Source: Vigna angularis (lineage: Eukaryota; Streptophyta; Magnoliopsida; Fabales; Fabaceae). Taken from it: 64,000 nucleotides of DNA. The notes under the pieces were generated by a model, which was not told the DNA's origin, ran no database searches, and saw nothing but the letters and a program-made list of their open reading frames with translations. Positions 45,240 through 57,279 of the stretch are shown piece after piece. The stretch is from contig NC_068976.1 of NCBI RefSeq assembly GCF_016808095.1, positions 1,880,001 through 1,944,000 on the forward strand, read 5' to 3'. Positions within the stretch are counted from its first letter, which is position 1, and the number at the start of each line of letters is the position of its first letter. Both the position numbers and the translations under genes were made by a program.

Positions 45240-46200
45240 TTGAACTTTTGTAGCCGTTGCGAGGTAATGTAAGATGTAATGTTTCCGCTCTTTATTACCT
45301 TTACCCTGTAACCATTGTCAATTCATTGTATACATATCTCCTCCAATCCACACTATATTATTTTTAAATTTATAATAAATAAATATTTTTAATATATATA
45401 TATATATATATATTCTTTTTTTTCTTTTTCTTTTTATTACATTTTAGATTTATGAAAAATACAAACTTTACAATAGGATATGAAGTTTTTTTTTATATTC
45501 TTTTTATTTTCTCTAATAGAACCATGATACCTTGCTGTGTGGCCTATTTATTACTCAAGTGAGAGAACGAGATTTTCGTAAACACAATGTCATTCGAAAA
45601 AATCCACAATAAATTGTTGATTCCTTCAAATTGATGGATATAACTTAAAGATTTGACTGACAAATTCGTATTAAGATCTTGCAATCCAACCTATTTTAAA
45701 ACTTATTATATAGTTAAATTGTTGTTAAAAAATTTATTAAAGAAAGAGGTACTAATTTTTTACCTATGTTTTTTATGCTTAAAGTGTTTTTTCTTAACTA
45801 GGCACATTCTCATAACACGTGAGTTTTTATCTCTCTTCTATCATCTCCTCTATCAATGATACTTTATAAATATTTAAAATTGACTAATCAAATTACGTGA
45901 TGATAAAGTTTAAATAAAAAATTTCCAACTTAATATTAAACTAGTAGAAAGAAAGTAATTTACGGTAAAATCTAACAAAACTTTTCGGTCAAATGAGAAG
46001 TTTTCAACTTAAAGATTAAACTAGTGGAATGAAAGTAATAATAAATATATTTTAAAAAGTGGATTTTAACTCTAATTTAACTTTATAAAATTGATTTGTT
46101 AAATGATGTTTTATAAATTCATTTGGTTTCTAGTTAAGGTAAGAACTTCAACGCACTCTCCCTTATACCAAAACATATATATTTAGAGTATAAGACTAGA
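45240..46200. other. Upstream flank of the coiled-coil gene, AT-rich
   Basis: Contains a (TA)n microsatellite at about 45392-45412 and homopolymer runs. No gene seen; the promoter of the minus-strand gene should lie at its left edge. Confidence 0.4.
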
Positions 46201-46650
46201 CATTAATGGGATATTTGATGCAGTCTAATAGAGGCTAACAATATAGACCTAACAAACAACAAATTTCACTATACGGTTGACTTTAGATGATTTTCATTCC
46301 ATCTTAAAAGAAAGACTTTAAGTCTAACTCAATCTTACAAAACCAATTTTGTAGAGTTAGACTTGAATTTTTCTTCTTAATTAGAACTACTTGAAACCTA
46401 TCATAGCAAGAATAATTATTTGTTATAATCATTGTGTTACTTACTATTGGACCACCCATTAATATTTAGTCTCATGCTCGATATGTAAATGCCTTGTAAA
46501 GAGGGGGTATGTTAGAGATTTCACATCGAGTATAGAGATAAGGCAAATTTACAATATATAAGTAGGTGTAAACTCCACATTTCAAGTTGATTTTGTAAGA
46601 TTGAGTACACTTAAAGTTCACTTCTTAAGAGAATAAAGTTCTTAGTCAAA
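46201..46650. repeat. Dispersed legume-type repeat, two inverted related pieces
   Basis: 46509-46640 starts TGTTAGAGATTTCACATCGA and includes GATTTTGTAAGATTGAGT. 46331-46371 contains the inverse phrase ACTCAATCTTACAAAACCAA within a hairpin (GTCTAACTC...GAGTTAGAC). The style matches small LTR-like or MITE repeats common in legumes. Ends were not resolved. Confidence 0.35.
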
Positions 46651-46765
46651 GTTGAAATTCAGAAGTTATTATTCAGTCAAATGAAAATCGATTATATGAT
46701 TGATTCAACCTATCTTTATATTGATCAAATAAAATGAAAATGGTTGACCAAGTATATATATATAT

Positions 46766-46965
46766 ACTAGTACAAAATTAACCTTCTAACATGCCTAATA
46801 CTCTTCGGTTTTAATGAAACCGCAACATAAAACGACACTGTGACATTTTAAAAATTTTACGAACATATATGTCTCGGTTCACCTAAGAACTCAAGCCATA
46901 TATACGTTTTAGCCTCGGTTAAAAAACAATTGAAGCCTAAAGGAGTGTCAAATCGTCAAATTTTT
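46766..46965. repeat. CACTA-type terminal fragment
   Basis: Begins ACTAGTACAAAATTA and carries repeated TCGGTT/AACCG motifs (CTTCGGTTTTAATGAAACCG, CTCGGTTCACC, CCTCGGTTAAAA), the usual subterminal pattern of legume CACTA elements. Only one end is evident. Confidence 0.4.
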
Positions 46966-46984
46966 TCAGGAAGACGTTATTTAC

Positions 46985-47740
46985 ATACAATATGTAAGAG
47001 AATTCTTAAAGAAGTTTAAGTTGGACAATGCAAAGGAGATGAAGACTCCAATGCACCCAATGACCAACTTGGAACTAAACGACAACACAACAAAAGTGGA
47101 CAACACCGTTTAGAGACAAATGATAGGTTCACTATTATATCTCATAGCGTTTAAGACTGATATCATATTTAACGGTTGCTTGTGCACTAGATTTCAATAT
47201 GACCCTAGAAATTCCTATCATACTATAATTAAACACATCTTTTGCTATCTTATTGGAACAATTAATCTTGGTCTTTGTTTTAAGGGACATAAAATTTCAT
47301 ACTACAAGACTACTACGATGTAGACTACGCTGGAGATAGGATTGAATGCAAAAGCACCAGTGAAGGCTATTACTTCATTGGAGGCAATCTCCTTTCCTAG
47401 ACTAGCAAGAAACAAGGGACAATTACTCTCTCAATGGTTTAAGTGGAATATATCTCAACTGCTAGTTTTTGTTCTCAACTTCTCTGGATCAGTAATCAAC
47501 TAGAACAGTATGACGCTTGTGAGAGTAACATTCATATCTTTTGTGATAATAATGCTACAATTAGTCTCTCCGAGAATCCAATTTTGAATTCTTGTAATAA
47601 ACACAATGAGATCAAACATCATTTCATACGAGATCATGTCCAAAAGGGACGGTAAATTTACAGTGTGTAAACACAAAAGATCACTTTGTTGACTTTTTTA
47701 CAAAACCCCTTGTGCAAGACAAACTAATTTGTCTAATGTA
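46985..47740 (+). pseudogene. Copia RT/RNase H relic
   Basis: Plus-strand pieces in order: QMIGSLLYLIAFKTDIIF, then a CFKGHKISYYK segment and a region with many stops where SWxSKKQxxIxLST is expected, then VEYISTASFCSQLLWI, IHIFCDNNATISLSENPI and EIKHHFIRDHVQKG, and a DFFTKPLVQDKL-like end. This is the C-terminal third of a Copia pol with several frameshifts. Confidence 0.72.
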
Positions 47741-48530
47741 ACGCCCCAAAATTTAGGGTGTCACGGTTATTACAAAACCAGTAAATCTCAAACTTTATCA
47801 TAGCGTGAAAATGTGTTTTCAAAAACTCTAACATTTAAACGTGCATAATTTATTCGAAACATAATAGTTTCAAACAAGTATGAGATAAGCTATCGATAAA
47901 ACAATCATAATAATAAGCACACTGAATATATATCAACCTTAAATAACCACCCCATACCCAATAGTAATAATAATAATATTCTTAATCCTCTAGCATAACA
48001 ACTTAATCATAATGAGTTATTGAATTCTCGATACATGATCCATGATCTTCGATCCTTGTTCCTTGATTCCTTGACCCTTGATGTCATTACTAACATCTCA
48101 CACGTGGGCCCTTAGTCTATCCACTCATTAGCACCTAGTCTAACTACTTCTATAACTTGTTAAAGACAATATCATCTATGTGCCCAAAAGCTCTCGTGTT
48201 TTGAAGTTTAATAAAAAAACATTAAAACGGGATAATAATGCAATCACAACTTTGAGAAACTATTTGAGAAAATTTCAATATCCATTCTTTAAATATATGA
48301 TGCAATCACAACTACATTGAACAAAGAAAAGATGTGGTTACATTGTCAGTAACCCAACTAATGGGCTCTCTTGTTATGAACAAATATTGAAAAGGCGTGA
48401 AAAAGAATCGATCCAAAAATCCTTTCAATCAAAACAAAATCTTAGAATAAATAATATGAAGGAAATAAAAGTGGAGTAAAAATTTCTAGAAAAAAAAAGA
48501 AAATTGTAGAAAAATTCTCTTCATTTTGAG
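47741..48530. other. Unassigned region, possible Gypsy LTR fragment
   Basis: TGTAACGCCCCAAAATTTAG at 47738 resembles the start of a common legume Gypsy LTR. The rest, up to the next Copia relic, shows no recognised feature. Confidence 0.3.
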
Positions 48531-50884
48531 AAAGATACATGCCAAACAATAAAATGATAGAAATTGGCCTTGTAAAAAGGGAGAAGAGAAATAGAAGCTT
48601 TCCTATAAGTCTGAAACTTGAAACTAATATTTCCATGAAGGCAGAAGTTGATGACTCATGGCTTTGGCATAGGAGATTTGGCCACTTCAACACACATGCC
48701 TTAAAGCTTCTACATAAAAAAACATGATGAGAGATCTTTCATACTTGAAAGAGAATAATGAATCATGCGAAGGATGTCTCCTTGGAAAACAACATCGATG
48801 TTTCTGGATCGATGAGGACACCTTCATATCACAACAACAGGTATTTCATCCTCTTCATTGATGACTTCTTTAGAATGACATGGGTCTATTTCTTAAAGGC
48901 ACAGTCAGAAGTCTTTGGAATATTCAAGAAATTCAAGGTCCTTGTTGAGAAGTAAAGTAGAAAAAAAAAATAAAAGTACTTAGAAGTGATCATGGAAAGG
49001 AGTACACATCTCCTGAGTTTGAAAAATTCTACGAAGAGGAAGGCATAGAGCGACAACTTATAGTAGCATATTCTCTAAAACAAAATGATGTGTTAGACAC
49101 AATCATGGAGATGGCAAGATCAATATTGAAAGAGAAAAGTAGACCTATAACTTTTTGGGCTGAAGTAGTCTACACAACAATTTACATTATAAACAAATGC
49201 CCAACTAAGGAAGTCCAAGACAAGACTCCTATTGAAGCTTCAAGTGGAAGAAAGACATCAGCTAAACACCTACGAGTATTTGGATCTATCTGCTACATAC
49301 ATGTTCCTAATCAAGGGAGGTACAAGGTTGAAGACAAGACTATACGAGGAATATTCTTGAGATATAACACACAATCAAAAGGCTATCAAGTCTACAACTT
49401 ACAAAAGAAAATCTCATCATTAGTCGAGATGTCAAGGTTGATGAAAATGCTTATTGGAATTGGGAATACGGAAAATTTGTTAAAAACAACATTTTAATTC
49501 TAGTGCAACAATCTTAAGAAGAAACTCAAGAAGAGGCAGAAGATTCAAGTTTGCTTTCTCCACCTCCAGAACAACAACAAGATTATTCATTAGAATCCAC
49601 TTCAAAGTAAGATCTTTGGTAGACATATACGAAACTTGCAATATGACCGTGATTGAGCCTAAAGAGAATTAAAATGATTGAGAAAAATAATATTTGAGAG
49701 CTCGTAAATTTCCCTCATTGAAAAGACACCATTGGAATGAAATGGGTATATAAAACAAAGTTCAATCCTTATGGAACTATACAAAAGAACAAGGAATGAT
49801 TGGTTGTTAAAGGCTATTCACAACAACCAGGAATAGACTATAATGAAACATTTCCTCAAGTTGCTCGCTTAGATAAAATTAGAGTTTTAATAGGTATTGC
49901 AACACAAAAAGGATGCAACATCTATCAACTAGATTTCAAATCAGCCTTTCTAATTGGAGTGCTCGAAGAGGATATTTAAGTTGAACAACCACAAGACTTC
50001 ATCAACAAAGGCAATAAAGGCAAAGTATGAAGACTAAAAAAAAGCCTTATACGACCTGAAGCTAGCTCCTTGAGCATGGTAAAGCAAGATTGATCAATAC
50101 TTCATAAATCAAGAATTCAGGAGAAACAAGAGTGAGCCAACACTATATATGGAGATACAAGGTCAGTATCATCTAATTGTCTCCATTATCTTATTTATAC
50201 AAGAAATAATGTAAAGATGATGAAAGAATTTAAAGAAGACATGATGAAAACATTTGAGATGTCTGACCTTGGCTTGATGAATTATTTCCTCAGTATAGAG
50301 GTGAAACAACAAAAAGAAGGGATATTGATCTCTCAAAAGAAATATATTGAAGCTTTATTAAATAAGTTCAAAATGTATGATTGTAAACATGTCACTACTC
50401 CACTGGTGGTATACGAGAAGTTACAAAAAGATGATGGAGCACAAGAAACATATACACCACCCTACAAGAGTTTGATTAAAAGTCTCTTATATCTCACAAC
50501 CACACAATTGGACATTATGTATGCTACAAGTCTTCTATCAAGATTCATGCAAAAGACAAGTCATATTCATTACGAAATACGAAAACTAATTTTAAGATAT
50601 CTACAAGACACAAAGGAACACTAATACAAAAATATCGTATAACCTCGTTGTTTTTTGGCCTTTCACGTCGAATTCGAGGTCAACGTCATATCAGGAGACG
50701 TTAAATTGACATCGAATTTAAAAAATTCGACGTTAATCGAATTGACATCGAATTTTGTTAATATTCGATGTTAAGAAATTTTTTGTTTTTTTAAATTAAT
50801 TTGTAATCCTTTTTTACAACTCTCTAAGACCTGAAAAGCATAAAAACAACAAATTTCAGTTTTTGATATTTTGTAAAGCATGAA

Positions 50885-51035
50885 CTATGAACATGTAGTA
50901 TAGTATCAATAATAAACAACAATAACAAACAACAAACAAGTTCAATCAAACAACAACAAAAAACAAGTTCAACCAAATAACAACAACAAACAAGTTCAAC
51001 AAAAAACAACAACAAACAAGTTCAATAAATAAGTT
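50885..51035. repeat. Short tandem repeat, AACAACAAACAAGTTCAA type
   Basis: Five or six units of about 25-30 bp within the CACTA element, each ending ACAAGTTCAA(T/C). Confidence 0.75.
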
Positions 51036-51334
51036 CTTCAGAACGAAAACGAAAACGAAAGCTAACTTTCAAAAGGTGGGTTCGTCGAAATAAAGTGTTT
51101 CCACTAGTGAGAGAGAAAGCATAATGCGCAATGAAGGACAATAACACGAAAATAATCGGTCAAAACAAACGAAAATTATACATAAAGTAGTTAATTAACA
51201 TGCATTTGTATCAAATGAAAGAAAGATTACATGTGATGGTCGTCAAACTTCGTTTGAGAAAAGTTTGAGAAGAGAAGAGGGTCTCGCGCTAAGATAAAGT
51301 GAATGAATTTCCAATCTCCCACTCAAATTAAAAA

Positions 51335-51630
51335 GGGGAAACTTTTGGCTGACAAATAATACGTCGAAGCTCCTACAAAATTCGATGTATTATATGTGGT
51401 TTAAAAGAAAAAAGAAAAAAAAATTAAAAAGGGGTTACTTTTTGGCTTCTGGCTAACAAATAATATGTCGAAGCCCTTACAGAATTCGACGTATTATTTG
51501 TTGTTTAAAAGAAAAAAGAAAAGAATTAAAAATGGCGACTCTTTGGCTTCTGACTGACAAATATTACGTAGAACGATTCGACGTACTATTGGTGGTTTAA
51601 AAGAAAGAAGAAAAAGAATAACATGCGAGT
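51335..51630. repeat. Three ~100-bp tandem units in the CACTA element
   Basis: Each unit has CTTTTGGCTGACAAATAATA-like sequence, ACGTCGAAGC, AAATTCGACGTATTAT, then GGTTTAAAAGAAAAAAGAA. Three consecutive diverged copies. Confidence 0.75.
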
Positions 51631-52263
51631 TTAAATAATTACCATCATAGAACGTCGAATTGAATGGGGCTTCGACGTTCTACAATTGCATTTATTAACA
51701 AAAATGTCACCGATCATTTTTAACGTTGGTTATTCAGTGGTTGGACGTTGAACGTGTGACGTTGTGCGTTGTTTTTGCACTAGTGAAGTTTGGTATATGG
51801 TACAAAACCATGACTAACTCAAGGATGATTGGCAATATAGATAGTGATTAGGAAGGATCAATGGACAACATGTTAGGATACGCTCACTAGGATCATGTAT
51901 TTTATCTTAGGCATCAAAGAAGCAAGCAACTATGTCTCAATCAACAACATAAGTAAAGTATGTAGCAGTTGCTGAAACCATGAGTCAAGCAATATGGCTA
52001 GAAAGAATACTTGAAGAAGGGTAAACCACAAGATGGATCGACTATTATCTATTCCGACAACAAATCGACAATAGTAATAGAAAATAATCCAGTCCATCAT
52101 TAAAGAACAAAACACATATCCATTAAATATCACTTCATTCGAGATGAAGAGACAACTAAACAAATTTGACTGTTGCATATATTTTTACGAAGGCGTTAAC
52201 AAGACCAAGATTTGAACTACTGCGTGTTATGCTTGGAGTTACCGAATTCGCATCAAGGAGGAG

Positions 52264-52552
52264 TATTAAAGTGTAATGCAAATTCTAGATAGAAAATCCT
52301 AAGATAAAAGTATTAAAATGTACTACAAATTCTGAAATATTGTAGAAAAACATAAGATAAGAAGAAGAAAAATCAAGAATATTTTATATAGATAAAAATC
52401 TAGAACATTTCACATTAGTTGTGACTAGCATTTTCTAGAATAACTTGAGTCTATAAATATTTATATATTCTACCATTTGATTTGATGTAATACAACATCT
52501 AACAACATATACATAACTAAAAAATATATTATTTCCAACTACTACTTTAACA
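52264..52552 (+). repeat. 3' LTR of the degenerate Copia
   Basis: 289 bp following a GGAGGAG tract. Contains TCTATAAATATTTATATATT (promoter box) and ends CTACTTTAACA. Confidence 0.6.
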
Positions 52553-53004
52553 TTTCACTGTTTCTATATTTTCTCTATCTCATTAACTATTCCCTTCACA
52601 ATCTCAAAATACTTATAAAAAGGTTGAAAATGACGATAAAGAAGCTTGACATAATGTCTCCACGGTCATGCAAGTACACTTTTGAGCAAATGTTGTATTT
52701 GGCATCTTGTAAACGAATCCAATATATTCAATTCCGAAGATAACTATATTTCTCAATGAGGATAATGGAAGCTTTATAAGAGTATTGATCAACTGGATAA
52801 GGCGATGGAAAAGTTTATATGGATAACGTACGTACACCAGAATGTACCACTTTGTTTTTTATACAAATTTGTCACTTCTAATTAGTAGGTAATATTATTC
52901 AACCGCCATGTTACATGAATAAACCAATGATGTGGTGTTTGTTAAGCTTTCATGATAGAAAAGGAAACTATATATAGCTCCACGAGGGAAATCTATTGAG
53001 TAAG
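52553..53004. other. Unassigned spacer
   Basis: No gene or repeat recognised. The short minus-strand open frame at 52613-52837 has no family features. Confidence 0.35.
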
Positions 53005-53009
53005 ATAAC

Positions 53010-53384
53010 TGTTTCGGTGTAAATGTTGTCCAGTGTGTCTTTGTTGCTTCTAGATGTCCGGGACGCTTGCTTTTCCTCAATTGTTGTCGTTCATGCTCCA
53101 AAGGAGGGGGAGGTACCTGCGAAGATACTCCGACGCTCAAGTCAGATGTGAGTTATGGAGCCTCAACTCTCAAGAAAAATGATTATATTATCACTGTAGA
53201 GTATTATTTAGAGTTCCTCTGGCCTAAGTGTAACGTAGAGGGAACGTACCTGGCGTTTTGCCCTGTCTTTGTATTTATAGGTCAATAAAAATAACCTTAC
53301 CTAAAAATCTGGTTAGTTACTCATAAATATCTTAACCGCTCAAAATATCTAAGATATTTTATCTAATAAATATCCTACGATACA
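53010..53384 (-). repeat. 3' LTR of the young Tat-like element
   Basis: Plus strand TGTTTCGGTGTAAATGTTGT to ...CCTACGATACA, followed by TGCCCCCCAAG, the complement of the polypurine tract. Confidence 0.92.
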
Positions 53385-53559
53385 TGCCCCCCAAGTCCGA
53401 GTTAAGCGTTCTGTTTTATGGACGTGATAACTATAGGACTTATGAGTTTGAGGGAAGCTGTATTCGCTGTGCTAGGGAGCGTGTTTCCGGTCGTTGCCCT
53501 ATGCTGAGCGTTTTAACACCTGAGGCCAAGGATGACCGAGCGGTGGAGGTCAAAGGACC

Positions 53560-55400
53560 AAAATGTGAGGCCGAAATGGCCGAGCATCAGTGGTGTCGAA
53601 TGGCCGAGCGCTTGAGCGCTCGTGGCCGTGGATGGTCGAGCGGTTGAAACCACAAGGCGAATACTTTTGAGGCCGAACGGCCGAATATCAGTGGGGTCGA
53701 ACGGCCAAATGCTTGAGCGCTCGTGGTCATGGATGGTCGAGCGGTTGACATCAAAGGGCGAATACCTTTGAGGCCGAACGGCCGAATATTAGTGGGGTCG
53801 AACGGCCGAATGCTTGAGCGCTCGTGGCCATGGATGGTCGAGCGGTTGAAACCAAAGGGCGAATACCTTTGAGACCGAACGACCGAATATTAGTGGGGTC
53901 GAACGGCCGAATGCTTGAGCGCTCGTGGCCATGGATGGTCGAGCGGTTGGAACCAAAGGACGAATACCTTTGAGGCCGAACGGCCGAATGCTTGAAAATT
54001 TGATGTTCTGGGTGTTCTAGGGCGAACATCTACCAGCGGGAGTGTATCCCTTTATTCAATGCACTTGGGTGTTCTAGGGCGAACATCTACCAGGTCTAGG
54101 AGTGTTAGGCCGAACGGCTGAATGCTTGAAAATTTGATGTTCTGGGTGTTCTAGGGCGAACATCTACCAGCGGGAGTGTATCCCTTTATTCAATGCACTT
54201 GGGTGTTCTAGGGCGAACATCTACCAGGTCTAGGAGTATTCCCCAATTTTTAGTGCTTCAGCATGAACGGCTCTCTGGCGTCCGCCTTTATGTACAAGAT
54301 GTGCTTATCTGCACTGTAGAACGAGAAAAAGAGTAGCCAAACAAATTAATGCATTTACAGGATTTAGAAAATTAGCGTAGAAAATAGATTATGTTATAAG
54401 GCCGATCGATTGAGAAAGTAAGATCGCTCGGTCTTCGGTTGATTGTTTCTTGTGACCTGTAAGATACATAATATTAAACATATAGGTGAGACCGTTCGAT
54501 CGAGATGTAAACCTGGCGGTCGAACGTCAGTTAGGCCGAATGGCCGAACATCAGTAGGGCCGAATGTTGGAGCGCTCGTGGCGATGTATGGTCGAGCGGT
54601 AGAGGCCGAAAGGCATGTATCGCTCGGTCTTCGGTTGATTGTTTCTTGTGACCTGTAAGATACATAATAGTAAACATATAGGTGAGACCGTTCGATCGAG
54701 ATGTAAACCTGGCGGTCGAACGTCAGTTAGGCCGAATGGCCGAACATCAGTAGGGCCGAATGCTGGACGCTTGAGGCCACGGAAAGCCGAACGAGTGAGG
54801 CCGAAGGGGTTGAGGCCTAGCGGCCGAACGTTAGGGAGACCGAATGGTTGAACATCAGTGGCGTCGAGTGGCCGAATGTTGGAGCGCTCGTGGTCGTGGA
54901 TGGTCGAGCATCAATGAAGCCGAAAGGCCGAACGTCCGTGAGGCTGAGTGCTGGACGCTTGAGGCCGAACGTTAGGGAGACCGAATGGTTGAACATCAGT
55001 GGCATCGAGTGGCCGAATGTTGGAGCGCTCGTGGCCGTGGATGGTCGAGCGTCAATGAAGCCGAAAGGCCGAACGTCCGTGAGGCTGAGTGCTGGACGCT
55101 TGAGGCCGAACGTCAGTTAGGCCGAATGGCCGAACATCAGTAGGGCCGAATGCTGGAGCGCTCGTGTCGATGGATGATCGAGTGGCAAAGGCCGAAAGGC
55201 CGAACGTCAGTAAGGGTGAGTGTTGGACGCTTGAGGCCGAACGTCAGTTATGCCGAATGGCTGAACATCAGTAGGGCCGAACGTCCGGGAGACCGAATTC
55301 TGGAACGCTAGAAATCAAGGATGACCGAACGTCAGTGAGGCTGAGTGCTGGATGCTTGAGGCCACGGATGGCCGTGAGGCCCGGTTAGAAGGGTGACTGG
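53560..55400. repeat. Hierarchical tandem repeats built on CGAACGGCCGAA
   Basis: Unit sizes change along the array: about 101 bp x4 (GGATGGTCGAG anchors at 53631, 53731, 53832, 53933); 134 bp x2 (GAATGCTTGAAAATTTG at 53986 and 54120); about 197 bp x2 (TCGCTCGGTCTTCGG at 54423 and 54620); about 141 bp x2 (GAACATCAGTGGC near 54850 and 54991). All share the core GGCCGAACGNC plus GAGCGCTCGTGGCC. Open frames here only mirror the repeats. Confidence 0.9.
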
Positions 55401-55699
55401 CCAAGGATGTCAATCCTGGGTGGGCGGCCACTCGGTTCTGCCGATCGGTCATGAAGCACACTCGGTCATGTCGGTCGACCTGGACGGACAACCTTGGAGT
55501 GCCGCTCGTTCGTGATGGTCGACCTGGATGGGCGACCTTTAGAGGATGACAGGATCGTTGTCTTGGAGGTTGACGACCGCTTACTAACGATCGCTTCTTA
55601 TGTACTCCTTAATACAGGGCCTACATATTATTACTAGCCGACCGGATGAAGGCGACCTCGGAAGACCGCTCGTTCTACGTACAGTTGGTCAAAGGTAAG

Positions 55700-56900
55700 T
55701 CCTAGTTTTTGACACTCGTCTTGATGGTCGTCCTGAATGGACGACCTTGGAGGACCGTTCGGTCTATGTGTCGGACGGACCGGACGGTACAATATCTAAC
55801 CCTTAAAAATAGATTTCAGGCCAAAGTGATGGAGATGTTACTTGCCGCGTTCACAGTGGATGGTGGTGGCATCGAGTTTGCACAAGAGGTGTGAGAAATA
55901 GTTTCGTGAATCCCTGTCACGGAAGTTGATTGCGACACCTGCGGCGGAAACCGTGGTTATTGGCGAACACGCAAACCTGGGCGCGGCGGATGACACGAAG
56001 ATTGTACTGGACGGTGCTGGAGGGTGACGTGAAGCTGGACCGGATGAAAAACGTCCCCAAGTAATCATCTGTTCAGAGATTCACTCGCCAACACTAAGTT
56101 GTCGATCATGTTGGTGATTGAACCGTGGTGTTCGGAGTTTGACGTTTGGGGAATAGAAATTGGGTTGGATGACATGGAGGCAGAACCGAACGGCGCGTGG
56201 ATGCCGTGAGTGTTGCGGAAGACACGGAGGATGGGTCTGATAATGCGGTGGACTTGGAGGCGCCGAAAGGGTTTGTCTCTGGGTGACAACCGTCTTCTCC
56301 TCGCCTCTTTCTGTCAAATCCCTTTTTACCCCAAAAAACACTAGAATCAATCGCACTGCGGAACGACCTCATCCGATCATGAGGTTGTCGCCGATGAAAG
56401 CCGCGATCGGAGGTGATCGACGTCCGTGGAGTCCCCAGGCTTGGGATGGACTGGCAGATTTGAGGTGGCCATGTTTGGCGGTGAGTATTAGGTTGAGAAG
56501 AAGCATTGGTGACAGTGCAAACGGGAGATGCAAGTGTCTCCGCTGGTGAAGGCGGCGCTTGCCTGAGTCGAGGCGGTGGTAAAGGATGATTTCGTCGTGT
56601 GTAGCGAGAGTCACGGTCGTAGAAGACGCCGAGCCAGTTGTTGTAGCAATTGGTGCTGGTCTAGGAATTGGATCTTGATAAAGACGACGTCGGTGGCGGC
56701 GGAAGAAGGAGAGAAACTCGCTGGAGGCGTCATTCGATCTGGTAATGACAGTGGCGTCAATGGCTCGCGGAGGAGAATCTTGGCGGCAATGCGGCGGCTT
56801 CATCTTGTTGGGGTAGCTTTATCCGAAGAAGTGATTCATCGAGACCGAGTGCTCCTCTTGCGGCTTCTGCGGGATGACACTCGGCCCCACGATGGGCGCC
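55700..56900 (-). other. GC-rich internal region of unknown origin
   Basis: Composition differs from both the flanking DNA and the repeat array. Long open frames overlap on both strands (for example minus 56803-56369 and plus 56576-56917), as GC-rich DNA tends to give. None shows gag, protease or pol motifs. On the element's sense strand the peptides are Ser/Pro/His-rich. It may be captured host sequence or a decayed gag leader; I assign no function. Confidence 0.4.
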
Positions 56901-56904
56901 AAAA
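56886..56904 (-). other. Primer-binding site of the young Tat-like element
   Basis: The minus strand TGGCGCCCATCGTGGGGCC lies two bases inside the 5' LTR. The same GGCGCCCAYCGTGGGGC signature is known next to LTRs of plant Tat-type Gypsy elements. Confidence 0.7.
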
Positions 56905-57279
56905 TGTTTCGGTGTAAATGTTGTCCAGTGTGTCTTTGTTGCTTCTAGATGTCCGGGACGCTTGCTTTTCCTCAATTATTGTCGTTCATGCTCCAAAGGA
57001 GGGGGAGGTACCTGCGAAGATACTCCGACGCTCAAGTCAGATGTGAGTTATGGAGCCTCAGCTTTCAAGAAAAATGATTATATTATCACTGCAGAGTATT
57101 ATTTAGAGTTCCTCTGGCCTAAGTGTAACGTAGAGGGAACGTACCTGGCGTTTTGCCCTGTCTTTGTATTTATAGGTCAATAAAAATAACCTTACCTAAA
57201 AATCTGGTTAGTTACTCATAAATATCTTAACCACTCAAAATATCTAAGATATTTTATCTAATAAATATCCTACGATACA
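56905..57279 (-). repeat. 5' LTR of the young Tat-like element
   Basis: Right partner, adjacent to the PBS. Promoter box CCTATAAATACAAAG on the minus strand near 57160-57175. Confidence 0.92.

Larger units (their letters stand above)
50619..51785. mobile_element. Non-autonomous CACTA (En/Spm-type) element
   Basis: Ends CACTAATACAAAAA and TTTTTGCACTAGTG (inverted: CACTAGTGCAAAAA), 1167 bp. The ends are rich in TTCGACGT/ACGTCGAA motifs, which act as subterminal repeats. It sits exactly inside a Copia reading frame that continues on both sides. The 3-bp flanks read GAA and AAG, so the target duplication is unclear. No transposase is encoded. Confidence 0.75.
48650..52200 (+). pseudogene. pol: Copia integrase-RT-RNase H, many stops
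   Basis: SWLWHRRFGHFNTHALKLLH (48658-48717), CEGCLLGKQHR (about 48768), FILFIDDFFRMTWVYFLKAQ (48846-48905), VLRSDHGKEYTSPEF, FWAEVVYTTIYIINKCPTKE and AKHLRVFGSICYIHVPNQ (49160-49317), then RT blocks [36 protein letters not shown] and LGLMNYFLSIEVKQQ (49740-50310). After the insertion come SDNKSTIVIENNPVHH and KHISIKYHFIRDEE (52060-52160). The YVDD region is deleted or unreadable. Clearly inactive. Confidence 0.82.
48539..52552 (+). mobile_element. Degenerate Copia element, 5'-truncated, split by a CACTA insertion
   Basis: Starts in the GAG-pre-integrase domain and ends with a probable 3' LTR at 52264-52552 (...TACTTTAACA) preceded by a CAAGGAGGAG polypurine tract. The order is integrase, RT, RNase H, LTR on the plus strand. 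A 1167-bp DNA transposon interrupts the RT/RNase H junction at 50619. No 5' LTR or gag was identified. Confidence 0.78.
53010..57279 (-). mobile_element. Young non-autonomous LTR retrotransposon (Tat-like/LARD) with expanded tandem repeats
   Basis: Two 375-bp LTRs (53010-53384 and 56905-57279) differ at only about five positions. The 5-bp duplication ATAAC flanks the element exactly (53005-53009 and 57280-57284). Minus orientation follows from the LTR promoter box CCTATAAATACAAAG on that strand, the PBS-like TGGCGCCCATCGTGGGGCC beside the right LTR and the purine run CTTGGGGGGCA beside the left LTR. The internal 3.5 kb has no gag or pol: a GC-rich 1.1-kb part of unknown origin follows the PBS, and a repeat array of about 2 kb occupies the 3' side. 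The lineage is inferred from the PBS and the 3' repeat array. Confidence 0.92.

Noticed and set aside
54443..55120. Repetitive proteins predicted on the plus and minus strands (GRTSVRPNGRTSV-type)
   Set aside because: Products of the tandem DNA repeat read in frame; no start context, splice signals or family, and the frame shifts with unit length.
56065..56917. Overlapping GC-rich open frames as captured host gene exons
   Set aside because: Open on both strands in several frames, as GC-rich DNA tends to be; no recognisable protein motif. Kept only as an unassigned region and a finding to check.
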